Shown: one piece after another, positions 7,463-11,732 of the stretch
Layout of the letters: each line of letters opens with the position of its first letter
How positions within the stretch are numbered: the first letter of the stretch is position 1
Assembly: GCA_003024985.2 (NCBI GenBank)
Contig: PXIH01S0010638.1
Strand: one strand, 5' to 3'
Origin: Euperipatoides rowelli
Lineage: Eukaryota; Onychophora; Udeonychophora; Euonychophora; Peripatopsidae
Length of the DNA stretch: 11,732 nucleotides
Position numbers and translations under genes: made by a program
The notes under the pieces: model-generated
Told to the model about the DNA's origin: nothing
Databases searched by the model: none
Seen by the model: only the letters and a program-made list of their open reading frames with translations

Positions 7463-8259
7463 GACCCTCATAATCATTATAAGTACCTTAACTTATCTTT
7501 ACCCATTCCTATCATCTATAATCATTGTCTTCCTAAAGTGCCTTTTAATATTATTGACAGAGGTTTTCAGAAAAACAATATCATAGTATGCAATCAAATG
7601 AATTCACATTATAATTATCCCTCGATTTTCTTCATTAATGTGAGATCTAGTAACAATAAATTTTGGGATTTCGAGCCCACTATTTCTTTTCATTCACCTG
7701 GTATTGTTGTCCTATCTGAAACATGGTTTACTGCTGGTGGTGTTGATAGCTGTAATGTTCAGGGATACAAATCCTTTCACCTTATAAGAGAAAGACCTGA
7801 TAGGCATCACGGGGGGAGGTACCTCAATCTATGTTAACAATAATATAGCCTAAGTATTTTGAGCTTTAAGTCACCAATTAATGGAAAAAGAGATATTTTA
7901 ACTGTAATGTTGAAACCCAACTACATACCAGGATCCCTCCCCTGGATTACGATCATTGGTGTTTACATTTCTCCGTGTGATGTTGGCGACGGTGAAGTCA
8001 TTGAATATATTATTGTTGAGATTTATAGACTTTTTCTAATAATTCATAGGCCTGTATCTCTGTCATTGGTAATTTTTATCAATTTGATTCATCATTCATT
8101 CTTCGTATTCCTCATTTCAAACAAACCAGTAATAAATCTACAAGAAGTCTCAATATTATTGATAAATGCTTTACCAATTGTCCATATTCCATTGAAGTTG
8201 ATTATCTTCCGCCCATCTCCGATTCAGATCATTTATCTCTATTCATTAAACCCCTCTAA
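7463..8259 (+). pseudogene. CR1-like AP-type endonuclease domain
   Basis: In intact elements this domain nicks target DNA to start target-primed reverse transcription. The frame from about 7463 leads into PSIFFINVRSSNNKFWDFEP (7615-7680), then GIVVLSETWF, GYKSFHLIRERPDRHHGG. These match 'N-x-R-S-L-x-x-K', the conserved 'S-E-T-W' carrying the catalytic Glu, and 'R-x-x-R-x-G-G-G'. After a frame change come TSIYVNNNIA (stop 7849-7851), then LPWITIIGVYISPCD, corresponding to 'v-x-v-Y-x-P-P'. From 8050 a third frame gives SVIGNFYQFD, where active relatives have 'G-D-F-N', so two key residues are lost. LPPISDSDHLSLFIKP follows, keeping the terminal S-D-H. The order and spacing are right for a CR1-group APE endonuclease. 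Frameshifts and stops make it inactive. Confidence 0.8.
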
Positions 8260-8559
8260 CATTCCCAACAAAATTTTACCTCATTTAATTTCATTTGAAA
8301 AAAGAAGACCAACTATGAAGCAATGGGAAGAGCGCTATTTAATTTTGATTGGTCGATATGGTATGAGATAGATGACATTCACTCAAAGTCAAAGGCTGAA
8401 TTGTTTCATGGTTTTCTTATATCTTTATATAATGATTGTTTCTCTCTTGTACCAATTAAATTTCAAGCATACTCTCCGCCTTGGATTAGTCCTCATATAA
8501 TTAAATTAATTACAGAGAGAAATATGTCCTATGATAAAGATAATAAACAAGTTACATAG
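8260..8559 (+). pseudogene. Linker between endonuclease and reverse transcriptase (ORF2)
   Basis: The endonuclease frame continues past the stop at 8257-8259 and another in-frame TGA near 8296. It reads FNFDWSIWYEIDDI, then AELFHGFLISLYNDCFSLVP and PPWISPHIIKLITERN. This pattern (W-x-x-x-x, F-x-x-x-L-x-x-x-x-x-P, then P-P-W-I/L-x-P-x-I-x-x-L-x-x-x-R) is typical of the connector upstream of the reverse transcriptase in CR1/Jockey-group ORF2. It ends at TAG 8557-8559. Confidence 0.7.
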
Positions 8560-8808
8560 GCTATATCAATAATCATATCAAAACTCAAAGCAATATTGCC
8601 AAGAAAAGTTTCCAAATGGTTTTGATGATGTCCATGACAGTCATTCGGAGTATTCTTTCACAAACTTGGCAACATTTCTGGGATTAAACAAATCTTGTCG
8701 TTTTGTTTCCAAACAAAACAAATGAAGAAACAGAATTAGAGATTTTGTCATTCTTTGAAGGTCTCACCAACATTCATTTTTCATTCGACCCTCATCAGAT
8801 GAATATCA
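8560..8808 (+). other. Degraded ORF2 segment before the reverse transcriptase core
   Basis: No frame stays open for more than a few dozen codons. Fragments such as HSEYSFTNLATFLG and FDPHQMN fit the variable segment before the reverse transcriptase fingers, but I cannot align them with confidence. The stretch lies between two clear ORF2 pieces, so it is part of the same element. Confidence 0.5.
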
Positions 8809-10269
8809 ATGGTGATGATGATTACTTGTTTTCCACAAGTTGAACCTTTTGAGATTTTTAAAGCTCTATCCTCTTTGAAGAAACATGGACCAGAATCCCC
8901 AGGTGACATACCATCTGAAATTTATAGGGAATATGCAATTCTTTTGACAGAGCCAGTTGCCCATTTAATTAACTATTCTCTTAAACTAGGGTCATGTCAT
9001 CAAATGTGGAAACACTCCTTCCTAGTTCCTTTACCAAAGAATACATCGCGAACCTCTCCCAGCGATATTAGGCCCATCTCTATTTCATTCCCTCTTGATA
9101 AATTATGTGAGAGATTTGTACATAAAGTTACACTTGATATCGGTAATTATTTTGACACACTTCAATTTGGAGGGATAAAAAAATTGTTCAATTGATCAAT
9201 ATCTTTTAATATTTGTTGATAGAATTTGTCGGAATACTCAAAATCTAAATAATAGTGTCTGCACGTTAATAATGGACTATGCCAAGACATCTGATAACAT
9301 TAATCATCAGATCTTCTTTCACAATTTTCTTAAATTAAATCCTCCTAGTATTGTTTGTAAATGGATAACATCATTTCTCTACAGAAGAGAACAATTCCTA
9401 AAAAGTAAGGGATCGACAAATTGCCTGAGTTTCTCTTGCACTAATGGAATACCGCAGAGGAGTGTTTTGGTATAATTTATTTTCGCCATAGTTGTAAGTG
9501 AAATGGCCAAAAACATCGATAGAGCTTAGAAGTTTGTTATGACCTCACACTACCCTGCACTATCAATCTACAAGTCTCCATGTATCCTCAAATGCTATTT
9601 TGATCAAATTGTATCTGAATCTTCCAATATTTACTTGCCAATGAACTTTGAGAAATGTTCATTTATTGTTTTTGACTTTAAAATTAAAAAATCAAAAAAT
9701 AATTATCTCCATTGATCTGAATGACCACACACTGAAACAATCTTCAAAGTTTAAACTTCTTGGTCTAGTTGTATAGGACGATTTAAAATGGAATAGCCAT
9801 GTTAGTTATACGATTTCAAATGCTAACAAAAAAAAATGTTTCTTCTTTATAGAATGAAAACATTGGTATGAGTGTTCAATTCATGAGGTTGGTTTATTTA
9901 GTATGTATAAGGCCTTTATTGGAGTATGCTTTTCATGTTTGGCATCATTCAATAACGAAGAATCAATGTGTAGAGTTGGAGAGAGTACAGAGTAGATGCC
10001 TTAAAATTATTATGGGTAATAAATACAGTGACAGAGCCCATGCTTTAAAATTTCTTTATCTGGATTTATTGTCAGTAAGAAAAGACTCTTTGCATCTTAG
10101 ATTTGCAATGGACTTCATGAATAAATTTCCTGAATACCTTCCACCTTCTCAGGGAGATCTATCTGGTAGATCATCTAGAAATGCCAATCTTCTTAGGATT
10201 CCTTTCTCCAGTACAAATAGAGTGAAAAATTCACCTATTTTCTCATTCATCAATAATATGTTTAACTAA
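8809..10269 (+). pseudogene. CR1-like reverse transcriptase (ORF2, middle element)
   Basis: This is the polymerase of the nested CR1-like element. Frame 1 (8809-9195) has FEIFKALSSLKKHGPESPGD and SEIYREYA, then WKHSFLVPLPK and SPSDIRPISISFPLDKLCER. These are the fingers motifs up to 'L-R-P-I-S ... K-x-x-E-R'. Frame 2 (to 9475) has LIMDYAKTSDNINHQ, motif A with its Asp retained, VCKWITSFLYRR, and GIPQRSVL, motif B with the usual PQG changed to PQR. At 9530-9550 the YADD box is reduced to a single Asp at best, by a deletion. KFKLLGLVV and DDLKWNSHV follow near 9750. Frame 1 (9868-10269) then gives VCIRPLLEYAFHVWHH, LERVQSRCLKIIMG and KNSPIFSFINNMFN, the C-terminal end. At least four frame changes and several stops occur. 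The final 134-codon piece is the best preserved. Confidence 0.85.
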
Positions 10270-10456
10270 TTGCTTTTCCCCATTTCGTTTGATGTTTTTC
10301 TTTTGCTCATTTGTTTGTAGCCATCTTTTTGTAAGAACTCTCAAACCCACTGTGTGGGATAGAGGTTCCTTTTCCTCTCTGCTTGCATTGTATTCCCTTT
10401 TTCTTGTTGAATAAATAGATGATACTACAACTAATAATAATAATAATAAAAATAAT
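10270..10456 (+). other. 3' UTR of the CR1-like element with hairpin and (TAA)n tail
   Basis: Non-coding sequence follows the ORF2 stop. It holds a short perfect hairpin CCCAC-TGT-GTGGG at 10346-10358, a T/C-rich stretch, AATAAA at 10410-10415, and a (TAA)n tail from 10432 to about 10456. A stem-loop followed by short 3' repeats is the usual recognition end for CR1-group reverse transcriptases. The tail stops exactly where Tigger coding similarity resumes (10457), which places the insertion boundary. Confidence 0.7.
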
Positions 10457-11222
10457 ATCTCTGAAGCAACCAGCTTGGCACATGCAATGAACTTTAATTG
10501 ACCTTATGTCAGCTGTTTTTTTTTTTTGTAATCTTGCAACAGTGTTGGAGGTACAAATAATTTAACCCCAAAACATTTACAATGTGGATGAAACTGGGGT
10601 GACTACTGTTCAGGCTCTATGTAAAGTAATTGCAACAATAGGCCAGAAGCAGGAAAGGCTAAATTAGGAACATTGCTATCAATCTGCTTGGCTGGAGTGC
10701 AACAGAGAATCATGTGCCTCCAATATTTATTTTTACTTTGTTCGTGATGGTGCAGTGGGTAGTTACAGGGCAGCAAATGGGTCTGGTTTGAAGTTCATCC
10801 TTTTCATAAAACACTTTGCCAAACACGTATGACATTCAAAGCAGCATAAAGTGTTGTTGCTTCTAGATAACCACAACTCACACTTATCAATTTCTGTTGT
10901 GGTAATGGAATTGTTTTGCTGAATCCCCCCCCCCCTCCCCCCATTGTTCACATCACTTACAGCCCATGGATAAGTCTGTTTATGGTACTTTCAAGAAAGC
11001 TATGTACAACGTGTCAGATGCTTGGATAAAGTGCCATCCTGGTCTACGAATGACCATTTACGATATTCCTGGTCTAGTAAGAGTAGCACTTCCACAAGCT
11101 GTAACACCTGCAAATATCACTGCTGGTTTTAAATCTACAGGAATGTCACCATTCAATCAAGACATCTCCACCTATTTAATTTATGCACCAGCTAGTATCA
11201 CAGATGCCAAAGTTCCAGCTTG
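10457..11222 (+). pseudogene. Tigger/pogo transposase, catalytic (DDE/DDD) part (split gene)
   Basis: This resumes the transposase broken at 3625. ISEATSLAHAMNFN at 10457-10498 matches 'P-E-A-T-S-L-A-R-A-x-x-F-N'. After a TGA and frame changes, IYNVDETGVTTVQ at 10575-10613 has the first catalytic Asp (10587-10589). FIKHFAKHV and VLLLLDNHNSHLSI carry the second Asp (10866-10868) in the D-N-H-x-S-H signature. GNGIVLLN leads into a poly-C tract, and HCSHHLQPMDKSVYGTFKKA carries the third Asp (10969-10971). The last frame then continues through HPGLRMTIYDIPGLV and TAGFKSTGMSPFNQDI to a stop at 11220-11222. All three catalytic Asp codons survive, but at least three frame changes and several stops make the gene inactive. 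The C-terminal 86 codons are intact. Together with the N-terminal part, the family is secure. Confidence 0.9.
10925..10942. repeat. Poly-C tract inside the Tigger catalytic domain
   Basis: Eleven C, one T, then six C. It encodes the proline-rich step before HCSH in the third catalytic motif, where relatives have about two prolines. The frame before it (GNGIVLL) and after it (HCSH) differ by one base, so the tract has changed length or was mis-sequenced. Confidence 0.75.
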
Positions 11223-11732
11223 ATGTTATTCCATATTCAGTTACATCAAGAGACAATTCGCAATTCTACAAGTTATTATTTGTTTGCTGAGTTATATTTC
11301 ATATTTTTGATTTGCTTTATAGAATGTAATCATAATCAATTTTACATCTTCAATATCCTTCATAAGAATAATTGTAGAATTATTTGTCATAACATTACAT
11401 TTACTTATTTACCTGTTTCATCCGATTATTAAGTAATCAATATTACACTATGTCTAAACTGGGTCTGGAATTATCTACTTAATAGATTATGTTATAATTG
11501 TTTACTTATTGACGGGTCAGGCTTTAGCTCAACTTAGCTGTCCACCCCTTATGAATGATTGCACTAATACATGCTGGACAGGCTTGCTTTGTGATAAGGT
11601 TGGTCTTGGGGTTTGCAGCGTGACTGAGTGGCCTAATATGATGATAGTGCAGTGGTGAGACGTATGAGATGAGCAACACAGACAACTAAGTATGGTGGCA
11701 AACATGTATTTTATTAGGGTCCACAGGACTCT
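11223..11732. other. Right flank, no gene recognised
   Basis: AT-rich sequence after the Tigger stop. An open frame at 11220-11432 is hydrophobic and Asn-rich and matches nothing I know. An imperfect inverted repeat pairs AGCTGTCCA (11536-11544) with TGGACAGGCT (11575-11584). At 11615-11640, GCAGCGTGACTGAGTGGCC resembles the 5' end and A box of a tRNA-Ser/Leu-like sequence, but no B box is evident. Composition becomes less AT-rich after about 11510, suggesting a different repeat or unique sequence begins there. The right Tigger terminus should lie within this stretch but was not identified. Confidence 0.5.

Larger units (their letters stand above)
3626..10456 (+). mobile_element. CR1-like non-LTR retrotransposon inserted in the Tigger gene
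   Basis: This is the middle layer of the nest. In order it carries a short leader, a PHD-like ORF1 start, an interrupting element (about 3995-6590), the rest of a probable ORF1, an endonuclease, a linker, a reverse transcriptase, a 3' UTR and a (TAA)n tail. Without the inner insertion it would be about 4.2 kb, close to full length for CR1-group elements. Both ends abut the broken Tigger gene, and the tail at 10432-10456 touches the resumed Tigger reading frame. That is the strongest sign that the two Tigger halves were once contiguous. No clear target-site duplication was seen. The exact clade needs a phylogeny. Confidence 0.7.
3223..11222 (+). mobile_element. pogo/Tigger DNA transposon interrupted by nested insertions
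   Basis: This is the outer element of the nested block. The transposase is split: the N-terminal DNA-binding part lies at 3265-3625 and the catalytic part at 10457-11222, both on the + strand and collinear with one protein. The two halves amount to about 375 codons, against roughly 450-500 for pogo/Tigger proteins in general. Around a dozen codons at the break are unaccounted for. The interruption is a CR1-like retrotransposon that itself contains another element. Terminal repeats and the TA target duplication were not identified, so the outer ends given are those of the coding match, plus the acceptor-like site on the left. Confidence 0.75.

Noticed and set aside
7859-8371. Open frame of 170 codons, the longest on the + strand
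   Set aside because: Only its first third reads as endonuclease; beyond about 8050 the real coding frame is another one (GNFYQFD ... SDSDH), so the long frame is a frameshift artefact, not a separate gene.
3073-11461. CAG-start sequences at 3073 and (reverse strand) ending near 11461 as Tigger terminal repeats
   Set aside because: Similarity is weak after the first bases and neither side is flanked by TA.
1-11732. Intact host gene, tRNA/rRNA gene or CRISPR array
   Set aside because: No uninterrupted recognisable host protein, no complete cloverleaf, no regularly spaced repeats were seen on either strand.

Overview
The window is AT-rich, repeat-dominated animal DNA. It looks most like an arthropod genome. 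The basis is the mix of element families: Ty3/Gypsy, CR1-like non-LTR retrotransposons, a pogo/Tigger transposase, and an uncharacterised multi-copy protein family that I know mainly from arthropod genomes. I see no intact host gene, tRNA, rRNA or CRISPR array. All recognisable coding matter is on the + strand and broken by stops and frameshifts, so every gene here is a pseudogene.

Layout. 1-505: unassigned AT-rich sequence with a small hairpin. 506-949: 3' end of a Gypsy pol with a large internal deletion, then a polypurine tract and the probable start of the 3' LTR (950 onward). 1470-2337 and about 2380-3070: two successive 3' fragments of CR1-like reverse transcriptases, the second with its 3' UTR and an (AAAT)n tail. 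3223-11222: a nested block, described next. 11223-11732: unassigned flank.

The nested block is the main result. The N-terminal half of a pogo/Tigger transposase (3265-3625) stops at a D-W-L-M motif. The same protein resumes at 10457 with its catalytic domain and ends at 11222. The 6.8 kb between is a CR1-like retrotransposon: a PHD-like ORF1 start at 3659, more probable ORF1 at 6597-7460, endonuclease at 7463-8259, linker to 8559, reverse transcriptase at 8809-10269, 3' UTR, and a (TAA)n tail touching the resumed Tigger reading. Inside its ORF1 sits a third element (about 3995-6590). This carries a decayed copy of the uncharacterised family (motifs MVWREPKNH, CYLCTWDSR, GERFH), with what looks like a preserved GT-AG intron. 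A perfect 20-bp hairpin marks its right junction.

The genes do not form a pathway; they record serial insertion (Tigger, then CR1, then the inner element) and independent decay. The most interesting item is the inner family. Its conserved acidic and Cys/His residues are arranged as expected for an RNase H-fold transposase, but I know of no established function for it. Family names rest on motif recognition by eye; no database search was run.
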